From Chloroflexi bacterium CFX4 (GTDB taxonomy: Bacteria; Chloroflexota; Anaerolineae; Aggregatilineales; UBA2796): DNA of 64,000 nucleotides. The notes under the pieces were generated by a model. It saw only the letters and a program-made list of their open reading frames with translations. It ran no database searches and was not told where the DNA came from. Positions 43,138 to 51,318 of the stretch are shown piece after piece. Where the stretch lies: positions 62,001-126,000 of the forward strand of contig QWHC01000020.1 in the NCBI GenBank assembly GCA_021404685.1, written 5' to 3'. Every line of letters starts with the position of its first letter. Position 1 is the first letter of the stretch. The position numbers and the translations under genes were made by a program.

Positions 43138-44538
43138 TTAGGCGCTCTCTTGGTTGGCTGCGTTGGCGGGCTGCGGAAAGCCAATTGGGCGGCGCGGCGC
43201 GAAACTTTCACTGGTAGAAACCTGCCGCGTTAACGTCTGGATAGATTGCTTCAGCAACTCTAGGCTGACAATCTCCACCTGACTGTTGAGCGCCAGCATC
43301 CGCGCATAGAGCGCAACTTCGCGCACGAAGGCACCGGTTTGCCCAACCAAGCTAGAAAGCGTCTCGCGGTAGGCATCCTGCCACTGCGTCCCCATGTAGC
43401 GCCGCAACAGTTGCTCTGCCTGCCCGGCATCCTGAATTTCGGGGATATAGATCACCCGATCCACCCTGCCCGGACGTTTGGCAATGCGCTGATCGATCAC
43501 CTCTGGGTAGTTGGTGGTTGCCAACAGCAGCGCACCACGCCGATTGTTCGGCGCTTCAAAGCCATCCAGCACATTCAGGATTTGCGATTTATCTTCTTCG
43601 CGCAGGTAGGCGTCCAGCTCTTCCAGCACGATCACCACAGGATGCTGTGAATGCGTGGCAGTGTAGAGCGCACGCTGCACTTTGTCAAAGGTAGCGCCTT
43701 CCTGATCGGCAGACGAAATGTAGATAACAAGGCACTTCATATCAAGGGCAATCTTTGCCAGTGCCGCACACAGCATAGATTTGCCCGTGCCGGGCGGCCC
43801 GACGAGCAGCAGCTTGCGAAATGGTGGCAAGTTCAACTGCTTATAGATGGCTGCGCCACCTTTGAAAAACGTCTCAACTTCGGTGCGAAGGCTATCCTTG
43901 AGCGATTGCGGCAGGATCACATCATCCCATGCCACAGTTGGCTCAAAGGCTTTTTCTGCACCACCAATGATGTACACTTTCTCGCTGCGCTCTAAGCGGT
44001 AGGCATGGCGATCACAGAGCGCTTCAAAATCCGCCCAAACTTTTAGGGCATCGGTTGGCACCAGTGCAACTGCAACTGTGCCGTGGGCGTAAAAACCTTC
44101 TAAATGGTGAGCAGAGACAAAGATCACTTCAAAACTGCGGGTGCCTTGCTCAAAGCGGAAGGCATAGGCGCCAACGCTGCCAATCAAGCGCACAGTGCGC
44201 GAGGTGTTGTGCAGGTGGCTGATCGAAATGCTGTGTGGGCAGTTCAGCGCACGGTAGCCGCCGTAGCGCGTTTTGCTGCCAATCTTGCGCCCCACCTTGA
44301 TGCGGGTTAGGGCATTGTCGTAAGCAGGGCTTTCGGATGCCCAGACGACGCGGTAGGCTGTTTCACCGTAGGTGGCTTGCCACTGTTCCACTGCCCAAGC
44401 GACAAGCTGCTCATACTTTAGCGGTGTGCGATCACCGCTTCTCGGCACGACGACACGATTTTCTGGGAGTTGCGTGCAGTTTGAGTCAGTCATTCGGTTG
44501 TTAAAGAGCATCTTTCCCACATTGGTAAACGTTGCCAT
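43138..44538 (-). CDS. AAA ATPase (spastin/FtsH-like AAA core)
   Basis: A protein of 466 residues. The N-terminal 235 residues form a domain I cannot name, with G-Y-R-A-L-N-C-P-H and a V-F-I-like beta region. An AAA module follows: Walker A G-P-P-G-T-G-K-S (247-254), Walker B V-I-V-L-E-E-L-D (E306/E307), sensor 1 L-L-L-A-T-T-N-Y, and R-P-G-R-V-D-R near 374 (arginine fingers). The first ATG lies right behind a TACAAT box at 44544-44549, so the mRNA might be leaderless; an ATG 45 bp inside is the alternative. No protease or partner domain. Similar lone AAA proteins may remodel a partner protein. Confidence 0.8.
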   Translation of the reverse strand: MATFTNVGKMLFNNRMTDSNCTQLPENRVVVPRSGDRTPLKYEQLVAWAVEQWQATYGETAYRVVWASESPAYDNALTRIKVGRKIGSKTRYGGYRALNCPHSISISHLHNTSRTVRLIGSVGAYAFRFEQGTRSFEVIFVSAHHLEGFYAHGTVAVALVPTDALKVWADFEALCDRHAYRLERSEKVYIIGGAEKAFEPTVAWDDVILPQSLKDSLRTEVETFFKGGAAIYKQLNLPPFRKLLLVGPPGTGKSMLCAALAKIALDMKCLVIYISSADQEGATFDKVQRALYTATHSQHPVVIVLEELDAYLREEDKSQILNVLDGFEAPNNRRGALLLATTNYPEVIDQRIAKRPGRVDRVIYIPEIQDAGQAEQLLRRYMGTQWQDAYRETLSSLVGQTGAFVREVALYARMLALNSQVEIVSLELLKQSIQTLTRQVSTSESFAPRRPIGFPQPANAANQESA

Positions 44539-44543
44539 AATGG

Positions 44544-44572
44544 ATTGTACGCGCCTCTGCCTAAAATGTGAA
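44544..44572 (-). promoter_or_regulatory. Promoter of the AAA ATPase gene
   Basis: On the minus strand TTCACA and TACAAT are separated by 17 bases, and the -10 box ends only 5 bases before the first ATG, which would give a leaderless or near-leaderless transcript. Confidence 0.55.
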
Positions 44573-44671
44573 GGGGCAAAAATGGCTCAGAGTGGTGCTT
44601 GGCTAGAACTATGCAAGGGCGGGTGAACGGTCTGCCCCGGCACAGCCCCTGTTGCGTTTCCAAAATCACCG

Positions 44672-44700
44672 TTGACGGCGTGCCTGTGCCGTGCTATAGT
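44672..44700 (+). promoter_or_regulatory. Promoter of tRNA-Tyr
   Basis: TTGACG-17-TATAGT, ending 12 bp before the mature tRNA start. Confidence 0.8.
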
Positions 44701-44712
44701 TATCCCAAGTTG

Positions 44713-44786
44713 CCCGGGATAGCCAAGTGGCCTAAGGCAGCTGACTGTAACTCAGCCATTCGGTGGTTCGAATCCATCTCCCGGGA
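44713..44786 (+). tRNA. tRNA-Tyr (GTA), short variable loop
   Basis: A full cloverleaf: 7-bp acceptor (CCCGGGA with TCCCGGG), D-arm GCC/GGC, anticodon stem GCTGA/TCAGC with loop CTGTAAC (anticodon GTA), variable region of only 5 bases (CATTC), T-arm GGTGG/CCATC with TTCGAAT. Discriminator A at 44786; CCA not encoded. Bacterial tRNA-Tyr normally has a long variable arm and G1-C72; here the arm is short and the first pair is C1-G72. A promoter and a terminator flank it. Confidence 0.9.
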
Positions 44787-44788
44787 CT

Positions 44789-44816
44789 AGCCCGCTTCAC
44801 AGCGGGCTTTTTGTTT
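44789..44816 (+). terminator. Rho-independent terminator of tRNA-Tyr
   Basis: An 8-bp stem AGCCCGCT/AGCGGGCT with loop TCAC, followed by TTTTGTTT, 2 bp after the tRNA. Confidence 0.93.
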
Positions 44817-44831
44817 GCCTGCTCACAGCAT

Positions 44832-44860
44832 TTCGACATTCGCACGCCACACACTATAAT
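44832..44860 (+). promoter_or_regulatory. Promoter of the GNAT-like gene
   Basis: TTCGAC-17-TATAAT. The transcript would start near 44867, about 30 bases before ATG 44899. Confidence 0.65.
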
Positions 44861-44898
44861 AGGCGTGTGTGAAACAGCATTCGGAAATACTAAAGCAT

Positions 44899-46062
44899 AT
44901 GACTGACTCTCTGAGCGTTCGCAAGGTTGAAACACCGCAAGATTTCAGGGTTTTCCTAGAATTCCCGTGGACGCATTACCGCAATGATCCCAACTGGATT
45001 CCGCCGCTTGTCTCCAGCCGCCGCCACCTGTTGGATAAAAAGAAAAATCCTTCATGGCAATATATGACAGGTGATTATTACCTTGCGTGGCGCGGTCAGC
45101 AGCCCGTCGGCACGATTGCAGCCTTCATCAATCACCGCCACAACGAAACCCATAACGAAAAACTCGGTTGGTTCGGCTTTTTTGAATGTGAAGATAACCA
45201 AGAGACCGCTACCGCCCTGCTGCGGGCGGCTGCCGACTATGCACGGCAACACGGCTGTCAGGCAATGCGCGGGCCTGCCAACTTCACCCTGAACGATGAA
45301 TGCGCCTTGCTCATCGAAAATTTTTCCCCGCCCATGCTGCTGATGCCCTACAATCCGCCCTACTACCAACGCCTGATTGAGGAAAGCGGGCTAGGGCTGG
45401 CAAAGGTGATGGACTTGGTAAGCTACATGGCAAAGCCAAGCGGCTACCTTGATGAAAATGGGAATATTCCCGAACGCCTGCTGCGCGTGATCCAGAAGGT
45501 GAGCCAAAAACACCAGGTGACGGTGCGCCGCGCTGTGGTGAAAGAATTGCACAAAGAGGTGCATCTTTTGGCGGAAATTTACCGCGCGGCTTGGGCAAAC
45601 AACTGGGGCTTTGTGCCGCCAACGGATGTTGAGATTGATGATTTGTTCACTCAACTGCGCCAATTTTTCGATCCACGGCTGGGCGAATTTGGCATTGTGG
45701 ATGGTAAAGTGGTTGGCTTTATGCTGGCGCTGCCAAACATGAATCAGGTCTTGCAGCGCGCCTATCCCCATCCGCGTGTGCCGGAGTGGTGGACGCTGCT
45801 TAAGGCATTCTGGCATTGGAAAATTCGCCCGAAGATCACCGAACAGCGCATTGTGATGTTCGGCGTGAAGCCAGAGTATCAGCGGATGGGCGTTGCGCCT
45901 GCTATCCTGCTCATGCATATGGAATCCACCATGAAAACGCCCTACCCCGATGTGGATTTGGGCTGGGTGCTGGAGACGAACGCCGCTATTGATACACTCG
46001 CCAAGTCGTTTAACAGCCCGATCTACAAACGCTACCGTTTTTACCAAATGCCGCTGAGTTAA
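44899..46062 (+). CDS. GNAT-like acyltransferase-fold protein
   Basis: A protein of 387 residues. R-K-V-E-T-P near the start and a repeat of GNAT-type strands are present, with V-G-F-M-L-A-L-P near 270 and the acetyl-CoA loop V-K-P-E-Y-Q-R-M-G-V-A-P near 330 (the Q-x-x-G-x-A pattern). It seems to hold two GNAT folds, as in large amino-acid or lipid N-acyltransferases. ATG 44899 is chosen; an upstream GTG at 44869 lies at the predicted transcript start. It is followed by an MFS transporter after 4 bp, hence an operon with the next genes. Substrate unknown. Confidence 0.72.
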   Translation: MTDSLSVRKVETPQDFRVFLEFPWTHYRNDPNWIPPLVSSRRHLLDKKKNPSWQYMTGDYYLAWRGQQPVGTIAAFINHRHNETHNEKLGWFGFFECEDNQETATALLRAAADYARQHGCQAMRGPANFTLNDECALLIENFSPPMLLMPYNPPYYQRLIEESGLGLAKVMDLVSYMAKPSGYLDENGNIPERLLRVIQKVSQKHQVTVRRAVVKELHKEVHLLAEIYRAAWANNWGFVPPTDVEIDDLFTQLRQFFDPRLGEFGIVDGKVVGFMLALPNMNQVLQRAYPHPRVPEWWTLLKAFWHWKIRPKITEQRIVMFGVKPEYQRMGVAPAILLMHMESTMKTPYPDVDLGWVLETNAAIDTLAKSFNSPIYKRYRFYQMPLS

Positions 46063-46066
46063 CTGC

Positions 46067-47413
46067 ATGGTGGATCACAACGAACCAAGCGAAGGACTGC
46101 CCCGTAATTCTGATGAGCTGATGGCGCACGGCGGCGCGGAGATGAGCGATGTCCTCTCGGTTGCCGCCAGCCTGAACGCCAAAACGCTGAAAGAACTGCT
46201 CCGCAACCGCAATTTTGTGCCGCTTTGGATTGGGCAGTTGGTCAGCTATTTGGGTGATCAATTCATGTTGATCGCAGTCTTGGCAGTCATCAACCAACTG
46301 ACGGGCGGCGGGAATGTCTACATTGTGCTGTTGGCGGTTTCGCTGGCTGCGCCGCAGATTCTTTTCGGGCTGATCGGCGGTGTGCTGGTAGATAAACTCG
46401 ACCGCAAATGGACGATGATTATCACCGATGTGGTGCGTGCGATTGCTATGTTCAGTATGCTGCTGGTGGCGGGCGATCCAGCGCGGATATGGGTGTTTTA
46501 TCCCGCCATTTTCGCCATTGGCACCTCGCAGATGTTGTTCTATCCGGCGCGTGCCTCTGCGATGCCAGCACTGGTCAGCAAGCGCAATCTGGGCGCTGCC
46601 AACGCCTTGTTGGAAGCGGGCTTTGTGGTGGCGCTCATTTTTGGGTCAGGCGCGGCGGGCTTGCTGGTGGAGCGCTTGGGTGAAGATTTCGCCTTCACCT
46701 TCAACGGCTTTGCCTTCCTTTTCTCGGCGTTAATGATCTTGATCATCCGTGTGCCACCGCGCCAAATCCATCAGACCAAAGGCGAGGGCAGCAGTTACCG
46801 CCAAGTGCTGCGCGAACTGCGCGAGGGCTTGGTCTACCTCTGGCAGACGCGCTCCATGCGCTACATCATGGGCTTAAGCGTGATTGTGGCGGCAGGCTTA
46901 GGCGCGGTGATTGCCCTCGTGCTAGAGTACCTGACCAACGAGCTGAAAGTTGGCGCGCAAGGCTTCGGCATCGTCATTGGTATTTTGGGTGTGGGCATTG
47001 TGATCGGCGGTATCCTGATCCAGCGCCTCTCCAAATTTTTGCCCACCAATCGGCTGGTGGCACTGGCAATCTTTTTGCAAGGTGTGGCAGTTGGTGCGTT
47101 CGTCTTTCATCCGCCGTTTGGCACGGTGCTGTTCCTGACCGCACTGATCGGCTTCAGCCTGATTGTGGCGCGCGCCGTGCTGAGTACGCTCACACAGGCA
47201 ATTCCACCTGAAGAATATCGCGGGCGCGTGCAGAGCGCCTATAACCTGATCTTCTCTGCACCGCTGACGTTGGCAATTGGCGTGGCAACCTTGTTGGTCA
47301 GCATTTCCAGCCGCGAACTGGTGATGGGTGGCTTTGGGCTTGGATTGATGCTGACAGCGTACCTCTCGGTGCGTTTATTGCGTGGTGTGGATGAGGCAAT
47401 TTATGGCAGCTAG
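46067..47413 (+). CDS. MFS transporter
   Basis: A protein of 448 residues. A 45-residue polar N-terminus is followed by about 12 membrane segments. F-V-P-L-W-I-G-Q-L-V-S-Y-L-G-D-Q begins the first, a common opening of macrolide-efflux-like MFS proteins; L-V-D-K-L-D-R-K-W is the motif A loop. A G-R-V-Q-S-A-Y loop occurs in the second half. In an operon with the GNAT-like gene (4 bp before) and the methyltransferase gene (3 bp after). Substrate unknown. Confidence 0.85.
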   Translation: MVDHNEPSEGLPRNSDELMAHGGAEMSDVLSVAASLNAKTLKELLRNRNFVPLWIGQLVSYLGDQFMLIAVLAVINQLTGGGNVYIVLLAVSLAAPQILFGLIGGVLVDKLDRKWTMIITDVVRAIAMFSMLLVAGDPARIWVFYPAIFAIGTSQMLFYPARASAMPALVSKRNLGAANALLEAGFVVALIFGSGAAGLLVERLGEDFAFTFNGFAFLFSALMILIIRVPPRQIHQTKGEGSSYRQVLRELREGLVYLWQTRSMRYIMGLSVIVAAGLGAVIALVLEYLTNELKVGAQGFGIVIGILGVGIVIGGILIQRLSKFLPTNRLVALAIFLQGVAVGAFVFHPPFGTVLFLTALIGFSLIVARAVLSTLTQAIPPEEYRGRVQSAYNLIFSAPLTLAIGVATLLVSISSRELVMGGFGLGLMLTAYLSVRLLRGVDEAIYGS

Positions 47414-47416
47414 GCA

Positions 47417-48454
47417 ATGACTCAGACTCAAACAATCCTAACGTGCAGCCCTGACTCAGACGATCTCGCCTTGCGCGAAGTGCGCCGTGCCGTGCCTGCG
47501 GGCAGCCTGAACGCCGAAATTGCCGATGGCGTGCTGCTGCTTGAGGCAGATTTTGAATCACTTGCTACTGTGTGGCGTGCCAAAGCGCCGATCTTTGTGC
47601 GGCACATTTGCCCCGTTCACACAAAACTTGCCCTACCTGCCACAGACGATGAAGAGACTTTGCTCATTTTGCTCCGCAGCGCCTGTGAGGATGCCCTTGT
47701 GCCGCGCTTGCTGGATGATCAGCCGTTCTCGGTGCAGACGCGCCTCTTTGTGGATGATTTTCCGTTGAAGCCCTTTGATATTAACGGCGCATTGGCGGAT
47801 ATTGTGCCGAATGCGCCGTTGGATGTGCGCCAACCAGCCCAGATTATCTCAGTTGTGGTTGGGCGCGCCCATAGCACGCTGACGGCATGGCTAGGCATTT
47901 CGGCGGCTGCCGATAACCTCTCGGACTGGGCAGGCGGTGCGCGGCGCTTTGCGCGTGAGCAAGGGCGCATTAGCCGCTCAGAGTTCAAGTTGCTAGAGGC
48001 GTTGGAAGTCTTTGGCGTGCAGGTGGCTGCGCGTGGCTATGCCCTTGATCTGGGCGCGGCGCCGGGCGGCTGGACGCATGTGCTGCGAGAGCGCGGTATG
48101 TACGTCACGGCGGTTGATCCGGCGGCACTTGATGCGCGTGTGCTTAATGATTCAGGCGTGCGCTACAAGCGGATGACCGCAGAGGCATATTTACGCGCCG
48201 AGCCTGACACTTTTGATTTGATCGTGAATGATATGCGGATGGATGCCCGTGACTCGGCGCGCCTGATGAACGACTATGCGCGGCTGCTCAAGCGCGATGG
48301 CGCGGCGATCATGACGCTCAAACTGCCTGAAACAGGGCGCATCGGCGTGTTAGATCACACCCTCGATTTGCTAGAGCGTGCCTATCATATCGCAGGCGCA
48401 CGCCAGCTGTTCCACAACCGCAGCGAGATCACGCTCTATCTGAAACGGCGCTAG
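47417..48454 (+). CDS. RlmM-like FtsJ-domain RNA methyltransferase
   Basis: A protein of 345 residues. The N-terminal 190 residues resemble a THUMP-like RNA-binding region. The SAM fold follows with L-D-L-G-A-A-P-G-G-W-T near residue 213, typical of the FtsJ (RrmJ) domain, then D-L-I-V-N-D-M-R-M-D near 273, and the last K-L of M-T-L-K-L-P. This layout matches RlmM, which 2'-O-methylates 23S rRNA C2498. Its substrate here may be that or another rRNA site. ATG lies 3 bp after the MFS stop; converges with the SDR gene by 4 bp. Confidence 0.82.
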   Translation: MTQTQTILTCSPDSDDLALREVRRAVPAGSLNAEIADGVLLLEADFESLATVWRAKAPIFVRHICPVHTKLALPATDDEETLLILLRSACEDALVPRLLDDQPFSVQTRLFVDDFPLKPFDINGALADIVPNAPLDVRQPAQIISVVVGRAHSTLTAWLGISAAADNLSDWAGGARRFAREQGRISRSEFKLLEALEVFGVQVAARGYALDLGAAPGGWTHVLRERGMYVTAVDPAALDARVLNDSGVRYKRMTAEAYLRAEPDTFDLIVNDMRMDARDSARLMNDYARLLKRDGAAIMTLKLPETGRIGVLDHTLDLLERAYHIAGARQLFHNRSEITLYLKRR

Positions 48455-49236
48455 TGTCCAACGCGATCCTGGGCGTTGCGCGCCATGCGCGTGATCATAT
48501 CACGCGGCAGAAGGCGGCGCATGAACATCAGCAGTTTGTTGCTAAAGCCTGTGATTCGCACGCTCTCGCCTGCCATCAGCGCAGCGTAGCCTTGCGCCGC
48601 CACTTCGTGGGAAGTCATCAGGCTGCGCTGCACCAGCTTGGAATCCTGCATGGCAGCCCGCGCCTGAAATTCGCTCTGCGTGGGACCGGGACATAACGCA
48701 GTGACGCTTACGCCTTTATCGCGCAGTTCGTTGTTCAGCGCCTCAGAGAAGCTCAGCACGTATGCCTTTGTGGCGTAGTACACTGCCATCAGCGGGCCCG
48801 GTAAAAAGCCTGCTGTAGACGCCACATTCAAAATTTTCCCGCTGCGCCGTGCCAGCATCTCCTGCACAAAAAGGTGCGAGAGCGCCGTTAGCGTGGTCAC
48901 ATTCAGTTGGATCATGTCGGTCTGCGTTTTCAGGTCAAGCTCGTGGAAGAAGCCATAGCTGGCAAAGCCAGCGTTGTTGACCAAAATATCCACCGAAACA
49001 CCGAGTGCCTGCACCTGATCATAAAGCGTGTGCGCGGCGTTCGGATCGGTTAAGTCTTGGGCGATGACATGCGCCTGCACTTTGTGCTGTGCGCTGATCT
49101 GGTCTGCCAGTTCGCGCAATTTGCCTTCGCTGCGCGCCACCAGAATCACAGGGTGACCGTGCTTGGCAAATTCATCTGCCAAAGCGCGCCCGATGCCCAT
49201 CGAAGCACCCGTGATCAGTGCTGCCCCTTTCAACAT
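48451..49236 (-). CDS. Short-chain dehydrogenase/reductase
   Basis: An NAD(P)H-dependent oxidoreductase of 261 residues. T-G-A-S-M-G-I-G at the N-terminus binds the cofactor, N-N-A-G near 89, catalytic Ser at V-A-S-T-A-G near 142 and Y-Y-A-T-K near 155. The extended C-terminus with R-R-L-L-P-R places it in the classical SDR-A group (DltE-like). NADP preference is likely because of A-R-S-E after the second strand. Substrate unknown. Confidence 0.9.
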   Translation of the reverse strand: MLKGAALITGASMGIGRALADEFAKHGHPVILVARSEGKLRELADQISAQHKVQAHVIAQDLTDPNAAHTLYDQVQALGVSVDILVNNAGFASYGFFHELDLKTQTDMIQLNVTTLTALSHLFVQEMLARRSGKILNVASTAGFLPGPLMAVYYATKAYVLSFSEALNNELRDKGVSVTALCPGPTQSEFQARAAMQDSKLVQRSLMTSHEVAAQGYAALMAGESVRITGFSNKLLMFMRRLLPRDMITRMARNAQDRVGH

Positions 49237-49308
49237 AAGTAATCCTCATTTTGTATGCGGCTAGGCAGCGCATTATAGCCTAAGGCATTAGGTGCGCCCA
49301 TTTCCAAA

Positions 49309-49338
49309 TTGACTTTTGGGCTGCCCTTCTGATACAAT
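49309..49338 (+). promoter_or_regulatory. Promoter of rplU
   Basis: TTGACT at 49309-49314 and TACAAT at 49333-49338 with 18 bases between. Confidence 0.75.
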
Positions 49339-49344
49339 GCACTC

Positions 49345-49458
49345 ACTTTGCGCCGCGCATTGCTGTTCGGCGCTTTTACCCGACCAATTTTCCCCGCTGT
49401 GGCGTCTGTGGGCTGCTGCCAGCGGTGCGAGAAGCGAGAATTGGAGCTAGATTAGAAG
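49345..49458 (+). promoter_or_regulatory. rplU 5' leader (possible r-protein autoregulatory leader)
   Basis: An untranslated leader of about 114 bases between the promoter and rplU. Ribosomal protein L21 genes of many bacteria carry a structured leader; this one has several GC-rich complementary stretches but I could not fold it with confidence. Confidence 0.35.
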
Positions 49459-49776
49459 ATGTATGCAGTTGTACGCACGGGCGGGCGGCAATACCGCGCT
49501 GAACCGGGCAAAATCATTGACGTGGAAAAGCTGCCTGTTGAAGAAGGCGCTAGCCTTGCCCTAAACGAAGTGTTGTTGGTTGTGCCAGAAGATGGCGCAC
49601 CGCTAATTGGGCGTCCGTTGGTGGCAGGCGCTGTGGTGCAGGCAACCGTTGTTGGGCATTACCGCGCTCAAAAGGTCATTATCTGGAAGTACCGCCCCGG
49701 CTTGCGCTATCGCCGCCGCCGTGGGCATCGCCAAACCTACACGCGCCTGAAGATCGAAGGCGTGACGGGTATCTAA
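49459..49776 (+). CDS. rplU: 50S ribosomal protein L21
   Basis: A structural protein of the large subunit, 105 residues, binding 23S rRNA. M-Y-A-V-V-R-T-G-G-R-Q-Y-R at the start and the basic Y-R-R-R-R-G-H-R-Q-T-Y-T near the end are the family signatures. It starts an operon with rpmA (28-bp gap) and rpmE. Confidence 0.97.
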   Translation: MYAVVRTGGRQYRAEPGKIIDVEKLPVEEGASLALNEVLLVVPEDGAPLIGRPLVAGAVVQATVVGHYRAQKVIIWKYRPGLRYRRRRGHRQTYTRLKIEGVTGI

Positions 49777-49804
49777 GAACGTTTTTTGGGGAGGTTTCTG
49801 AGCA

Positions 49805-50095
49805 ATGGCACATAAAAAAGGCGGCGGTTCCAGCCGCAACGGGCGCGAAAGCCACTCCAAGCGGCTCGGCGTGAAGCGTTTCGGGAATGAGTTCGTCATT
49901 TCCGGCAACATCATCGTGCGGCAGCGCGGCAACCGCTTCTATCCCGGCCCCGGCACGCGGCAGGGCAAAGATTTCACCATCTATGCGGTGGAAGAAGGCT
50001 ACGTGAGCTTTGAGTGGGCGCGTGGCGGCATTCGCATTATCGCCGTCCGCCCTGAACCAAAGGCTGTGCCTGCCACCGAAGCGGCTGCCGACTAG
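49805..50095 (+). CDS. rpmA: 50S ribosomal protein L27
   Basis: A large-subunit protein of 96 residues whose N-terminus reaches the peptidyl-transferase centre. [16 protein letters not shown] is the family start; no N-terminal extension that needs cleavage. The body keeps G-T-R-Q-G-K-D-F-T. The tail is Ala/Glu-rich. The ribosome site GGGGAGG lies before it. Confidence 0.97.
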   Translation: MAHKKGGGSSRNGRESHSKRLGVKRFGNEFVISGNIIVRQRGNRFYPGPGTRQGKDFTIYAVEEGYVSFEWARGGIRIIAVRPEPKAVPATEAAAD

Positions 50096-50130
50096 CTACC
50101 GAGTTTTTCCCTTGATGCGCCGTGACGCCA

Positions 50131-50153
50131 ACGCACCGAACTCGGCGGTGCGT
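50131..50153 (+). promoter_or_regulatory. Hairpin between rpmA and rpmE
   Basis: An 8-bp stem, ACGCACCG/CGGTGCGT, with a 7-base loop in the 87-bp gap. No T-run, so it may act as an mRNA processing or translation element and not a terminator. Confidence 0.4.
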
Positions 50154-50182
50154 CCGTTACGCACTGACCTGAGGATATACCC

Positions 50183-50644
50183 ATGAAAGAAAGCATTCAC
50201 CCCAAGTGGTTCCCGGATGCCAAGATCACGTGCCTTGCCTGTGGCACAGTCTGGACGACGGGTGCGACGCGCCCAACCTTGCAGATTGACGTTTGCTCGA
50301 ACTGCCACCCGTTCTATACAGGTGAGCAGCGCATTGTGGACACTGAAGGGCGCGTTGACCGCTTCATGAAGCGCCTTGAGACGCGCAGCACCTTTGCCCA
50401 AGAGCAGGCAGCCAAGACGGCTGGCTCGCCCGAATTTTCGCTGGCAGAGCTGGGTCTGGGCAAGCAATATACCGAACTGCTGGCAGCCAATGGTTTATCC
50501 ACCGCCGGCGATTTCATCACGCGCCTGCAAGAGAGCGGCGATGAAGGCGTGCTTGCCATTCGCGGTGTGGGGCGCAAGCTGCTCACCGATATTAAAAAGA
50601 AGCTGCGCCAAAAGGGTTACGAACTGCCTGCCGTGCAGGACTAG
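50183..50644 (+). CDS. rpmE: Ribosomal protein L31 fused to an RNA polymerase alpha-CTD-like domain
   Basis: 153 residues, about twice the normal L31. Residues 1-70 are L31 of the zinc type, with C17-x-x-C20 and C38-x-x-C41. After a short linker, residues 82-150 read as an alpha-CTD/helix-hairpin-helix fold: L-A-E-L-G-L-G near 88, L-L-A-A-N-G-L-S-T-A-G-D, L-A-I-R-G-V-G-R-K-L-L-T-D-I-K-K-K-L and G-Y-E-L, each lining up with E. coli alpha-CTD blocks. Such a domain binds DNA or proteins such as NusA and activators. The fusion suggests the L31 gene product could touch RNA polymerase or nucleic acid. This is inference. Confidence 0.93.
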   Translation: MKESIHPKWFPDAKITCLACGTVWTTGATRPTLQIDVCSNCHPFYTGEQRIVDTEGRVDRFMKRLETRSTFAQEQAAKTAGSPEFSLAELGLGKQYTELLAANGLSTAGDFITRLQESGDEGVLAIRGVGRKLLTDIKKKLRQKGYELPAVQD

Positions 50645-50673
50645 CCCGCCAGCGTAGCCAAAGCATCACCATC

Positions 50674-50702
50674 GGGCGGGCAAACCACACCCGCCCATTT
50701 TT
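50674..50702 (+). terminator. Rho-independent terminator
   Basis: GGGCGGG at 50674-50680 with CCCGCCC at 50690-50696, followed by ATTTTT; 29 bp after the L31 stop. Confidence 0.88.
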
Positions 50703-50740
50703 GCGCCCTTTTGCCATGCCCTGAAAGGATTTTAGAAGAG

Positions 50741-51310
50741 ATGATTCACCATCGTGGACGGGTGGAAGTGATTTGCGGCAGCATGTTCAGCGGCAAGACT
50801 GAAGAACTGATCCGCCGTGTGCGCCGCGCTCAGATCGCCCGTCAACAGGTGCAGGTGTTTAAGCCTATCATAGATACGCGCTATGGTGTGGCACAGGTCA
50901 CTTCTCACAATGGGCAGGGCTTTGAGGCGCTGCCCTGCGCCGACAGCAGCGAGATCGCGGTGCGCCTTGCCCCTGAGACCACCGTTGCCGCCATTGATGA
51001 GGCGCAGTTCTTTGATCGCGGCATTATCGGGCTGACCGAGCGTCTTGCCGAGCGCGGCTTGCGCGTGATCATCGCCGGGCTTGATCTGGATTTCCGCGCT
51101 GAGCCGTTCGGCGCTATGCCCGATCTGATCTGCCTTGCCGAAGAGGTGACCAAACTGCACGCCATTTGCATGGTGTGTGGCGAGGAAGCGACGCGCACAC
51201 AGCGCCTTGTGAATGGTGAACCAGCCCGTTACGACGATCCGATCATCCTGATTGGCGCGCAGGAACGTTATGAGGCACGCTGCCGCCATCATCACAGCGT
51301 GCCACGCTAA
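50741..51310 (+). CDS. tdk: Thymidine kinase
   Basis: Salvage of thymidine to dTMP. 189 residues. P-loop G-S-M-F-S-G-K-T near residue 13, D-E-A-Q-F-F near 87 and the lasso region A-G-L-D-L-D-F, with zinc ligands in C-M-V-C (near 146) and R-C-R-H. ATG 50741 is chosen as AGAAGAG lies just before; the longer frame adds 10 residues without a ribosome site. Forms an operon with the alkyltransferase-like gene. Confidence 0.95.
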   Translation: MIHHRGRVEVICGSMFSGKTEELIRRVRRAQIARQQVQVFKPIIDTRYGVAQVTSHNGQGFEALPCADSSEIAVRLAPETTVAAIDEAQFFDRGIIGLTERLAERGLRVIIAGLDLDFRAEPFGAMPDLICLAEEVTKLHAICMVCGEEATRTQRLVNGEPARYDDPIILIGAQERYEARCRHHHSVPR

Positions 51311-51318
51311 GAGGCACC

